Below are positions 11,432 through 19,597 of a stretch of 64,000 nucleotides of DNA, in pieces. The DNA comes from Pseudomonadota bacterium (GTDB lineage: Bacteria; Pseudomonadota; Gammaproteobacteria; Steroidobacterales; Steroidobacteraceae). How positions within the stretch are numbered: position 1 is the stretch's first letter; the number at the start of each line of letters is the position of its first letter. Made by a program: the position numbers and the translations under genes. The DNA is taken from contig JANXZZ010000273.1 in NCBI GenBank assembly GCA_025355245.1, positions 1 to 64,000 of the forward strand, written 5' to 3'. The notes under the pieces were generated by a model. The model was given only the letters and a program-made list of their open reading frames with translations, searched no databases and was not told where the DNA came from.

Positions 11432-12279
11432 TGGGCTCGACGCCTGTGAGCGCGGCGGCGCTGCTCGAGCCCGTCGTCGCTATCGTGCGCGCGGCCGGGG
11501 AGGCGATCCTCAAGGTATACGCAGCGACCGACGTCGGCATCACGCTCAAGGCCGACGAGACGCCGCTGACGCTGGCCGATCTCGCCTCGCACCGCCTCAT
11601 CGTCGCGGCGCTCGCCGAGCTCACGCCCGCCGTCCCGGTGCTCTCCGAGGAGGCGGCGGCGCGGTCCTTCGAGGAGCGCCGCCGGTGGCCGTCATACTGG
11701 CTCATCGACCCGCTCGACGGCACGAAGGAATTCATCGCGCGGAACGGCGAATTCACCGTGAACGTCGCACTGATCAATGGCCACGACGCCGCGCTCGGTG
11801 TCGTCGGCGTGCCGGCGCGGAACGTGATCTACACGGGCGTGCCGACGCTCGGTGCCCACCGGGTCGAAGGCCGGATGCCCCCGCAGCGCATCGCGACCCG
11901 CCGACCCGCCGCGGTGCCGGTCCGCGTGGTCGGCAGTCGCTCGCACCGCGGCGATTCGCTCGATGCGTTCCTCGCGGCGATCGGCCCGCACGAACTCGTG
12001 CCGACCGGCAGTGCACTCAAGTTCTGCATCCTCGCCGAAGGTGCGGCCGACCTGTACCCGCGTCTGGGGCCCACCTCCGAGTGGGACACGGCCGCCGCTC
12101 AGGCGGTACTGGTCGCGGCCGGCGGCACGGTCGTGACCGCGAACGGGGCGCCGCTGCGCTACAACACCAAAGCCGAGATCCTGAATCCTTTCTTCCTCGC
12201 CGCCGGCGACCCGACGCACGCGTGGCTGCCGGCCTTTGCCGCCTCGGCCGGCGCGCATCTGATCGGAGAGAGCTCATGA
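11431..12279 (+). CDS. cysQ: 3'(2'),5'-bisphosphate nucleotidase
   Basis: EEAAARSFEERRRWPSYWLIDPLDGTKEFIARNGEFTVNVALI and GPTSEWDTAAAQAVL; TGATG overlap with the cysNC stop. Confidence 0.93.
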   Translation: MGSTPVSAAALLEPVVAIVRAAGEAILKVYAATDVGITLKADETPLTLADLASHRLIVAALAELTPAVPVLSEEAAARSFEERRRWPSYWLIDPLDGTKEFIARNGEFTVNVALINGHDAALGVVGVPARNVIYTGVPTLGAHRVEGRMPPQRIATRRPAAVPVRVVGSRSHRGDSLDAFLAAIGPHELVPTGSALKFCILAEGAADLYPRLGPTSEWDTAAAQAVLVAAGGTVVTANGAPLRYNTKAEILNPFFLAAGDPTHAWLPAFAASAGAHLIGESS

Positions 12280-13253
12280 AAGCGGTGATCTGTCGCTCGT
12301 TCGCACCCTACACGGAGCTCGGCATCGAGGAGGTGCCGGCGCCGGTGCCAGGACCCGGGGAGCTGCTCATCGAGGTGCGCGCGGCGGGCGTCAATTTCAT
12401 GGACGCACTGATGGTCGCCGGCAAATACCAGTTCAAACCGCCGTTCCCGTTCTCGCCCGGCGCGGAAGTGTCGGGAGTCGTGCGCGCACGGGGACCCGAT
12501 GCGACGGGACCCGCGCCCGGCACGCGCGTGCTCGCCTCCTCGAGCCACGGCGGCTACGCCGAGCAGATGGTGGTGCCGGCCAACCAGACCTTTGCGATTC
12601 CGGAGGCGATGCCGGATGCGGATGCAGCGGCGATGACCGTCGTCTACGGCACGTCCTACCACGCGCTCAGGGACCGGGCGGCGCTTGCGGCCAACGAAAC
12701 GCTGCTCGTGCTCGGCGCCGCCGGCGGTGTCGGCCTCACGGCGGTCGAGATCGGCAAGCGCATGGGTGCGCGCGTGATCGCGGCCGCATCGACCGATGAG
12801 AAGCTCGAGCTCTGCCGCCGCTACGGCGCCGATGCCACGGTCAACTACCAGCGCGAAGACCTGCGCGAACGGGTGAAGGACCTGAGCGCGGGACGCGGCG
12901 TCGATGTTGTCTACGACCCGGTCGGCGGGCCCTACGCGGAGCCGATGATCCGCTCGCTGGCCGCGGGCGGGCGCTACCTCGTGGTCGGCTTCGCCGCCGG
13001 CGAGATCCCGAAGATCCCCCTCAACCTCTTGCTTCTCAAGCAGGCGGCGGCGGTGGGCGTGTTCTACGGCGGCTGGGCGAAGGCCCACCCGGCCCGGAAC
13101 GCCGCCAACATCGCTGTCATGCTCGAATGGTACGCTCGCGGCCAGTTGCGGCCCCATATTTCGGGCAGCTATCCGATGGCCGAGTTTGCGGAGGCACTCC
13201 GGCAGGTGGTCGACCGGGAAGCGCAAGGGAAGGTCATCCTGACGATGGGGTAG
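12276..13253 (+). CDS. NADPH:quinone oxidoreductase-type zinc-dependent-family alcohol dehydrogenase (MDR)
   Basis: MKAVICRSFAPYTELGIEEVPAPVPGPGELLIEVRAAGVNFMD and VLGAAGGVGLTAVEIGKRMGARVIAAASTDEK; ATGA overlap with cysQ. Confidence 0.88.
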   Translation: MKAVICRSFAPYTELGIEEVPAPVPGPGELLIEVRAAGVNFMDALMVAGKYQFKPPFPFSPGAEVSGVVRARGPDATGPAPGTRVLASSSHGGYAEQMVVPANQTFAIPEAMPDADAAAMTVVYGTSYHALRDRAALAANETLLVLGAAGGVGLTAVEIGKRMGARVIAAASTDEKLELCRRYGADATVNYQREDLRERVKDLSAGRGVDVVYDPVGGPYAEPMIRSLAAGGRYLVVGFAAGEIPKIPLNLLLLKQAAAVGVFYGGWAKAHPARNAANIAVMLEWYARGQLRPHISGSYPMAEFAEALRQVVDREAQGKVILTMG

Positions 13254-13291
13254 GACGCGCCGGGGCACTGCCGGCCGGTCCCGCGGACGAG

Positions 13292-13356
13292 TGAATTCTG
13301 TTCACTTGTGCGCTGCAAAATACTCGTTTGTCCCGCCCCGGGGCTGCTTCTAGAGT
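13292..13356 (+). promoter_or_regulatory. LysR-type box plus sigma70-like promoter, copy A
   Basis: TGA-N7-TCA (13292-13304), -35 TTGTCC (13328-13333), 17-bp spacer, -10 TAGAGT (13351-13356). Same architecture and shared words TAyTCGTTTGTC and AGAGTGA as copy B at 48195-48260. Confidence 0.5.
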
Positions 13357-13362
13357 GACGCC

Positions 13363-13462
13363 GTCGATGCGATTTGCCCATTGCGAACGCGAGCGGTCAA
13401 GGCACCGCGCAGCGCTCGACACAGGACCCCCTCGGGGCGGGCTTAGGCCCGCCCTTTTTTTT
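13363..13462 (+). ncRNA. Candidate small RNA (about 100 nt) between promoter copy A and an intrinsic terminator
   Basis: Predicted +1 about 7 nt after the -10 at 13351-13356, ending at the T-tract of the terminator at 13435-13462. No convincing CDS inside. Confidence 0.35.
13435..13462 (+). terminator. Rho-independent terminator
   Basis: GGGCGGGC-TTAG-GCCCGCCC perfect 8-bp stem with 4-nt loop followed by eight T. Confidence 0.9.
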
Positions 13463-13526
13463 GGGTGCTAGCCGCGGGTCGCCGCCCGGGGCCGGGCCGC
13501 GACCGGCGTCCGTATACTTAACGCGC

Positions 13527-14144
13527 ATGACGATCCGCGCGCTGTTCCCGACCCACGTCTATACGGCGAAGCTGCAGCCCCGCGGCGGACGCGCGCTCAC
13601 CGAACGACTCAAGCACGAGTGCCGGCAGCTGCGCGCCGACGATCCGGCGGGGCGGCGCTGGTCCCAGGCCAACTACCCGGGCGGCTACACCTCCTACAGC
13701 TCGGCGAGCCGCATGCATACCGTGTCGCCGACCTTCGCGCGGCTAGAGCAGCAACTCGATCGCCACGTACTCGGCTTCGCTCGCTCGCTGGCCTTCGATC
13801 TCGCCGGCCGCTCGCTGGCGATGACCGACTGCTGGGTGAACATCATGCCGCGCGGGGTCACGCACGGCCTGCACCTGCATCCGCTGTCGACGATCAGCGG
13901 CACCTTCTACGTGGACACACCCCGCGGCAGCCCCGGTCTCAAGCTCGAGGATCCGCGGCTCGAACGAATGATGGCCGCGCCGCCGCGACTCGCGAACGCC
14001 CGCGCAGACCGCCAGCCCTGGGTCGTGATACCCGCCGCGGCGGGCTCGGTCGTGCTCTTCGAGAGCTGGCTGCGCCACGAGGTCCCCGCGAACCCGGCGC
14101 GCACCGAACGGATGAGCATCAGCTTCAACTACAGCTGGTTCTGA
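13527..14144 (+). CDS. Putative 2OG-Fe(II) oxygenase family protein
   Basis: LFPTHVYTAKL, WVNIMPRGVTHGLHLHPLSTISGTFYVDTPRGSPGLKLEDPR, VLFESWLRHEVPANPARTERMSISFNYSW. Start at MTIRALFPTHVY. Confidence 0.85.
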   Translation: MTIRALFPTHVYTAKLQPRGGRALTERLKHECRQLRADDPAGRRWSQANYPGGYTSYSSASRMHTVSPTFARLEQQLDRHVLGFARSLAFDLAGRSLAMTDCWVNIMPRGVTHGLHLHPLSTISGTFYVDTPRGSPGLKLEDPRLERMMAAPPRLANARADRQPWVVIPAAAGSVVLFESWLRHEVPANPARTERMSISFNYSWF

Positions 14145-14165
14145 CTCGGGGGCGGGGCGCCTCGT

Positions 14166-15407
14166 TCAGAGTTCCGCGAGGCGTCGTTCGAGAAATCGCC
14201 GCTCGGGGTCGAGGCGCGTGAGCGCGAGCGCTTGCCGGTAGGCGGCGCGCGCCGCCTCCGTCTCGCCAAGGCGGCGCAGGAGCTCGGCGCGCGCCGAATG
14301 CGCGAGTGCGTAGTCGCGAAGCTCGCCGGCCGCGAGGATCGCATCGATCAACGCGAGCCCCGGTCCCGGACCGTCGCGCATTGCGAGCGCTGCCGCGCGG
14401 TTGAGCGCGATCACGGGGGATGCATCGTCCGCAATGAGGAGATCGTAAAGTGCAACGATCTGGCGCCAGTCCGTGTCCGCGGCGCTCGCCGCCTCCGAAT
14501 GTACGGCCGCGATCGCCGCCTGCAGCGCATAGGGGCCGACCGGACGTGCCGCGAGCGCGCGCTCGACGAGCGCGCCGCCCGCGGCGATGGCCGCGCGGTC
14601 CCAGAGCGAACGGTCCTGCTCATCGAGCAGCAAGAGCTCGCCGAGCGCGGACGTGCGGGCGGGGCGCCTGGCTTCGTGGAGCAGCATGAGCGCGAGGAGC
14701 CCGAGCGCCTCGGGTTCCGGCAGCAGCGTCACCAGCATTCGTCCGAGCCGGATCGCTTCCGCGGACAGCTCGTTCCGGGTCAGTGAATCGCCCTCCGACG
14801 CCGCGTAGCCCTCGCTGAAGAGGAGATAGATCACCCTGAGCACGCTCTCGAGGCGCGCCGGGAGCTGCTCGCGCGCCGGGACCTGGTAGGGAATGCGCGT
14901 CTCGCGGATCTTGTTCTTGGCGCGCACGATGCGCTGCGCGACCGTGGGCGCCGTCGACAGGAACGCGCGGGCGATTTCCTCCGTCGTGAGGCCGCAGACT
15001 TCGCGCAGCGTCAGCGCCAGCTGCGCGTCCGGCGACAGCGCCGGATGGCAGCACGTGAAAATGAGTCGCAGCTGGTCGTCGTCGACCGGATCGTCATCCT
15101 CGACGGCCGCCGCGAATTCATCGTCGAACTCGCGCGCGAGCTCCGCGGCCGCCGCGTTGAAGCGCGCGCGACGCCGGAGCGCATCGATCGCGCGGAAGCG
15201 CCCGGCCGACACCAGCCACGCGCGCGGATTATCCGGGCGGCCGCGCTGCGGCCACTCGGCGATCGCGGTGACGAAGGCCTCGTGCAACGCCTCCTCCGCG
15301 AGATCGAAGTCGCCGAGTAGGCGGATCAGGGTCGCGAGCACGCGTCGCGAATCGGAGCGGTACAGCGCCTCGATCGCCTCCCGCATCGAAGCCGCGGTCG
15401 CGTGCAC
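14166..15407 (-). CDS. ECF RNA polymerase sigma factor with C-terminal helical/TPR-like extension (ECF42-like)
   Basis: Sigma2/sigma4 regions (LGDFDLAEEALHEAFVTAIAEWPQRGRPDNPRAWLVSAGRFRAIDALRRR; LTTEEIARAFLSTAPTVAQRIVRAKNKIR), long C-terminus; next to a YCII/DGPF gene. Confidence 0.9.
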   Translation of the reverse strand: MHATAASMREAIEALYRSDSRRVLATLIRLLGDFDLAEEALHEAFVTAIAEWPQRGRPDNPRAWLVSAGRFRAIDALRRRARFNAAAAELAREFDDEFAAAVEDDDPVDDDQLRLIFTCCHPALSPDAQLALTLREVCGLTTEEIARAFLSTAPTVAQRIVRAKNKIRETRIPYQVPAREQLPARLESVLRVIYLLFSEGYAASEGDSLTRNELSAEAIRLGRMLVTLLPEPEALGLLALMLLHEARRPARTSALGELLLLDEQDRSLWDRAAIAAGGALVERALAARPVGPYALQAAIAAVHSEAASAADTDWRQIVALYDLLIADDASPVIALNRAAALAMRDGPGPGLALIDAILAAGELRDYALAHSARAELLRRLGETEAARAAYRQALALTRLDPERRFLERRLAEL

Positions 15408-15428
15408 GCGGGCCGTCCCGGCGCGGGG

Positions 15429-15779
15429 CTAGCCGAACACCATGATCGGGCGAACCTCGATGCTGCCGATACGCGCCGACGGGATGCGCGAGGCGACCTG
15501 GATCGCCTCGTTGAGGTCTCGCGCATCGATCAGATAGAAGCCGCCGAGCTGCTCGCGGGTCTCCGCGAACGGCCCGTCGGTCGTCGACACCTTGCCGTTC
15601 CGTACCCGCACCGTCGTCGCGGTGCTGACGGGCTTCAGGGGCTCGCCCGCGACGAACTGGCCACTCTCGCGGATGCTCTGCGAGAACGCGCGGTATTCGC
15701 CCATGAAGGTGTCGGACTCGGCTTTCGACATCGCCGCGAGCTTCTTTTCCTCGTCATAAATCATGCACAGGTATTTCAT
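15429..15779 (-). CDS. YCII/DGPF domain protein
   Basis: MKYLCMIYDEEKK... KVSTTDGPFAETREQLGGFYLIDARDLNEAIQVASRIPSARIGSIEVRPI. Confidence 0.93.
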   Translation of the reverse strand: MKYLCMIYDEEKKLAAMSKAESDTFMGEYRAFSQSIRESGQFVAGEPLKPVSTATTVRVRNGKVSTTDGPFAETREQLGGFYLIDARDLNEAIQVASRIPSARIGSIEVRPIMVFG

Positions 15780-15962
15780 GGCAGGCTCCAGAGGTTGATT
15801 TTTTGAGACTCCGACACTAGTCGTTCGGCGAGTCGTCAATTCGACCGGGACGCGAAGGAATTCTGGCGATACGCGCCGCGGCGCGGATGTGCATCGCCGG
15901 CACACATCTAAGCCATTGAGCCGATGGGGTTTCCGCGCGCTTCGCGCCACGGGAGCGGCGAG

Positions 15963-17768
15963 TCAGCGAGGCGTCCCCGGGCGCGCCGCGGTCGACTCGA
16001 GCGCGTCCCAGCGCTCCAGCCTCTCGAGGAGGAGTCGCTCGATCTCCTCGATGCGACGACCGTCGGCGGCGATCTCGGGTGGCGGAGTCTGGTGATATCC
16101 GGGCGCGGCCATGCGCGCGTTCAGGGCCTTTTGTTCCTTCTCGAGCACGTCGATCTCCGCGGGCATCCCGTCGAGTTCGCGCTGATCCTTGTAGGAGAGG
16201 CGCGCCTTGGGCGTGCGCGCGGCCGCGGACGCGGGCGCCGCGGGCGCCGCGAGCGCCGTCACTGGCAGCGCGCGCTGGCCCAACCAGTCGGAGTAACCGC
16301 CGACGTACTCGTGCCAGCGGCCGTGACCGAGCGGCGCGAGCGTCTGGGTCACCACGTTGTCGACGAACGCGCGGTCGTGGCTGACGAGCAACAGCGTTCC
16401 TGGAAAGTCCTGGATCGCGGTCTCGAGGAGATCGAGCGATTCCATGTCGAGATCGTTGGTCGGCTCATCGAGCACCAGCACGTTCGCGGGACGCGCGAAC
16501 AGGCGCGCGAGCAGCAGCCGATTGCGCTCGCCGCCCGAAAGCGCCGCCACCGGCGTGTTCGCGCGTTGCGGCGAGAACAGGAAATCCGCCAGGTAGCTGG
16601 AGACGTGCTTGCGCTCGCCATTGATCTCGACCCAGTCGGATCCGGGGCTGATCGTCTCGCCGACCGTGCGCGTGAGGTCGAGCTGCTCGCGCATCTGGTC
16701 GAAGTAGGCGACGCGCACGTTGGAGCCGAGGCGCACGTTGCCGGAGTCGGGAGCGAGCTCGCCGAGGATGAGGCGGATGAGCGTCGACTTGCCGACACCG
16801 TTGGCGCCGAGGATGCCGATGCGATCGCCCCGCATCACGGTCAGCGACAGGTTCTTCGCGATCAGCTTGTCGCCAAAGGCCTTCGACACGTCCTCGAGCT
16901 CGGCGACCAGGCGTCCCGAGCGCTCGCGCGCATCGATCGAGAGCCTGAGCTCGCCGAGTCGCTCGCGCCGTGCAGCGCGCTCGACCCGCAGCGCCTCGAG
17001 GCGGCGCACCCGGCCCTCGTCGCGCGTGCGCCTGGCCTCGATGCCACGGCGGATCCAGACCTCCTCCTGCGCCCAGAACTTGTCGAACTTGCGGTTCGCG
17101 ACGGCCTCCGCCGCGAGCTCGTCGCTCTTGCGGGCCTGGTAGGCGGAAAAGTTGCCGGGGTAGGAACGCAGGTAGCCGCGGTCGAGTTCGACGATGCGGG
17201 TCGCGACGCGGTCGAGGAAATAGCGATCGTGGGTCACGAAGATCGCGGTCGGGCCCTTCAGTAGCAGGTTCTCGAGCAGCTGGATGCCATCGACGTCGAG
17301 GTGGTTGGTCGGTTCGTCGAGCAGGAGGAGATCCGGGTCGAGCGCGAGCGCGAGCGCGAGCGCGCCACGCTTGCGCTCGCCGCCCGAGGCACGCTCGGGT
17401 GCGATGTCGGCCGACAGGCGGAAGCGCTCGAGGTATTCGACCAGGCGCGCCTCGACGCGCCAGCGTTCGCGATCGTCGTGCAGGTCCTCGAGGCCGCCGC
17501 GCAGCCGCAGGCTGTCGATGAGCTCGGGCGCCGGCGGCAGCACGGGTTCCTGCTCCACGGTCGCAATGTGCAGGCCCGCCTTCCATTGCAGCTCGCCTTC
17601 CTCGAGCGGGACGCGCCGCGCGATGACGCCGAGCAGCGACGACTTGCCGGTGCCGTTGCGGCCGATGAGGCCGACGCGCTCGCCGGCGACGATCGAGAAG
17701 CTAGCGCGGTCGAGCAGCGGCGTGAGCCCATAGGCGAGCTGCCCGTCGATGAGGCTCGCGAGTGTCAG
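15963..17768 (-). CDS. uup: ABC-F family ATPase Uup-like; probable non-canonical CTG start
   Basis: Two ABC cassettes (GRNGTGKSSLLGV / GANGVGKSTLIRL), signature sequences, LLLDEPTNHLD and VLDEPTNDLD, C-terminal KLSYKDQREL-type coiled tail. No ATG/GTG/TTG is positioned at the expected N-terminus; CTG at 17768 aligns. Confidence 0.88.
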   Translation of the reverse strand: MTLASLIDGQLAYGLTPLLDRASFSIVAGERVGLIGRNGTGKSSLLGVIARRVPLEEGELQWKAGLHIATVEQEPVLPPAPELIDSLRLRGGLEDLHDDRERWRVEARLVEYLERFRLSADIAPERASGGERKRGALALALALDPDLLLLDEPTNHLDVDGIQLLENLLLKGPTAIFVTHDRYFLDRVATRIVELDRGYLRSYPGNFSAYQARKSDELAAEAVANRKFDKFWAQEEVWIRRGIEARRTRDEGRVRRLEALRVERAARRERLGELRLSIDARERSGRLVAELEDVSKAFGDKLIAKNLSLTVMRGDRIGILGANGVGKSTLIRLILGELAPDSGNVRLGSNVRVAYFDQMREQLDLTRTVGETISPGSDWVEINGERKHVSSYLADFLFSPQRANTPVAALSGGERNRLLLARLFARPANVLVLDEPTNDLDMESLDLLETAIQDFPGTLLLVSHDRAFVDNVVTQTLAPLGHGRWHEYVGGYSDWLGQRALPVTALAAPAAPASAAARTPKARLSYKDQRELDGMPAEIDVLEKEQKALNARMAAPGYHQTPPPEIAADGRRIEEIERLLLERLERWDALESTAARPGTPR

Positions 17769-19597
17769 GGTGCCGCCGCCGGCTCGGGTGCAGCACGCGG
17801 CAGGTAGAGCGCGCTCGGGTGCGAGGCATCGTGGTAGAGCGTGACGACGACCGGGCGCGCATCGCGCACGGATTCGTCGGCCACCACACCACCCGCGTTG
17901 TAGTTCTTCTCGAGGCCGATCGAATCGGCGGCACTGAGTACGAGCCTGAGCCGGCTGCCCTTCTTTACCACGCGCGAGGCAAAGGTGAAGTTGGTGAATT
18001 CGTAGCGCAATGGTGCTCGGCCGCGGATCAGCTTCGGGGTCGTGAAGCTCTCGCGGTAGCGCGCACGCAGTACCGTGCTCGTGAGCGGAATGACCGCCCC
18101 GTCCGGCGTCACTTCGTGGATGCGGACGATGAAGTCGGTGTCTGGCTGGTCGATGCCGATGAACGCCGTGAAGCGGAAAAAACCGCTGAGCTCGGTGTCC
18201 GCGGCGAAGGGCTCGGAGTGATAGACGAGCTTCGTCTTCGAGGCATACAGCACGCGCTGGTCGGTCGCCGACTGCCCGTCGGCGACTGCCTCGACCGCGG
18301 CGATGCTCGTATCGCGCGGATCGTAGAGGTAATGGTCGGAGTCCGTGGCCGAGCGGCGCTTCGCGAGCAGGCTGCCGCCGCCGAATACGTCGGTCGCATC
18401 GCCGCCCGACGATCCCAGGTAGAGGGGCGTCGCGGCGGCCGTCACCGCCTCGAGGCTGTCCGCATAGCGCCAGCGCTCGGCGCCCGTCACGTAGTACGCC
18501 ACCGCCTGCTTGAGAAAGTACGGCCGCGCGCCGCCGCTCATCGTCCACGCGTACCAGTCGAGGTGCAGCTTCGGCAGGTCGACGAGGCTCGCGGGTCCGA
18601 ACTTGAGGCCGCCGAACTCGGGCTCCGGCGTGCGCGTGCCAGCATGGTCCCACGGACCGATCACCAGGTAGTGCCGCGCGCGGCCGGCGGCCGAACTCGC
18701 CTTCATGTAACGCTGGTAGTGCGCGAGCGCGCCCGGCTGGTCATCGTCGTACATGCCGGTGATCGTCAGGATCGGGATCTCGAGACGCGCATAGTCTGCC
18801 GCGGTCGGGTTGTACGCGTCCCAGTAGGCATCGCCGTCGGGGTGCGAGAGCCACTCCTGGAAGGTCGGCGAAGGATTGCCGACGATCCGGTCGAGCACGC
18901 GAAAGGGCGCGCCGGATTCGTACCACCGCCGGTAGGCCGATGTCCAGAACGCCTGGTCGCCGAAGATCGCACTTTGCGACGCGCGGCCGCTCACGAATGT
19001 GAGCCACTGGATGTCGTAGGACATGAACATGTTGTAAGGCGCCGGAAAGTCGACGCCAGCCACCGGCGCTGCGACCGGCACGATAGTCGCGAGGTGCGGC
19101 GGGTTTTCCTTCGCCGTCGCCCATTGGTCGTAGCCGGCGTACGAGCCGCCCCACATCGAGATCTTGCCGTTGCAGTACGGCTGGCGGGCCAGCCACTCGA
19201 CCACGTCGTAGCCGTCGCGGGCTTCCTGGATCAGCGGCCGGAACTCGCCTTCGGAGTTGCCACGCCCGCGCACATCGACGGTGAGGAACGGCAAGCCGTG
19301 CGCGGCGAAGTACATGCCGCGGTCATGGTACGACTGGCTGATGTATGGCGTCAGCGTGAATATGCACGGCGCCGGAGCGGCTGCGCCGGCGGGGCGGTAG
19401 ACCGTCGCGTTGAGATGCACGCCGTCGCGCAGGGGAATCCTGACGCCCCATTCCCAGGTGACGCCCGCCGCCTCGGCGAGTGCGGCCGGAGTCGCGGCCT
19501 TGGCGACGGTCATCGAGCCCAGCAGTGCGAGCCCCGCAGCCGCGATCAGAAATCCTCTCACTCGCACAGCGATCTCCTCGTGAAGGTGACTCATCAC
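17765..19597 (-). CDS. CocE/NonD family hydrolase (X-Pro dipeptidyl-peptidase-like), secreted
   Basis: Signal peptide; GVRIPLRDGVHLNATVYRPAG, FLTVDVRGRGNSEGEF, ISMWGGSYAGYDQWATA, TGMYDDDQPGALAHYQ. Confidence 0.9.
   Translation of the reverse strand: MMSHLHEEIAVRVRGFLIAAAGLALLGSMTVAKAATPAALAEAAGVTWEWGVRIPLRDGVHLNATVYRPAGAAAPAPCIFTLTPYISQSYHDRGMYFAAHGLPFLTVDVRGRGNSEGEFRPLIQEARDGYDVVEWLARQPYCNGKISMWGGSYAGYDQWATAKENPPHLATIVPVAAPVAGVDFPAPYNMFMSYDIQWLTFVSGRASQSAIFGDQAFWTSAYRRWYESGAPFRVLDRIVGNPSPTFQEWLSHPDGDAYWDAYNPTAADYARLEIPILTITGMYDDDQPGALAHYQRYMKASSAAGRARHYLVIGPWDHAGTRTPEPEFGGLKFGPASLVDLPKLHLDWYAWTMSGGARPYFLKQAVAYYVTGAERWRYADSLEAVTAAATPLYLGSSGGDATDVFGGGSLLAKRRSATDSDHYLYDPRDTSIAAVEAVADGQSATDQRVLYASKTKLVYHSEPFAADTELSGFFRFTAFIGIDQPDTDFIVRIHEVTPDGAVIPLTSTVLRARYRESFTTPKLIRGRAPLRYEFTNFTFASRVVKKGSRLRLVLSAADSIGLEKNYNAGGVVADESVRDARPVVVTLYHDASHPSALYLPRAAPEPAAAP

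Noticed and set aside
13366-13471. 35-codon ORF (MRFAHCERERSRHRAALDTG...) inside the candidate sRNA
   Set aside because: Reads through the terminator stem and T-tract and lacks a ribosome site; more likely non-coding.
17341-17366. Short tandem repeat gagcgc x4
   Set aside because: Encodes an Ala-Leu run in the Uup-like ATPase before the Walker B region; ordinary codon-level repetition.
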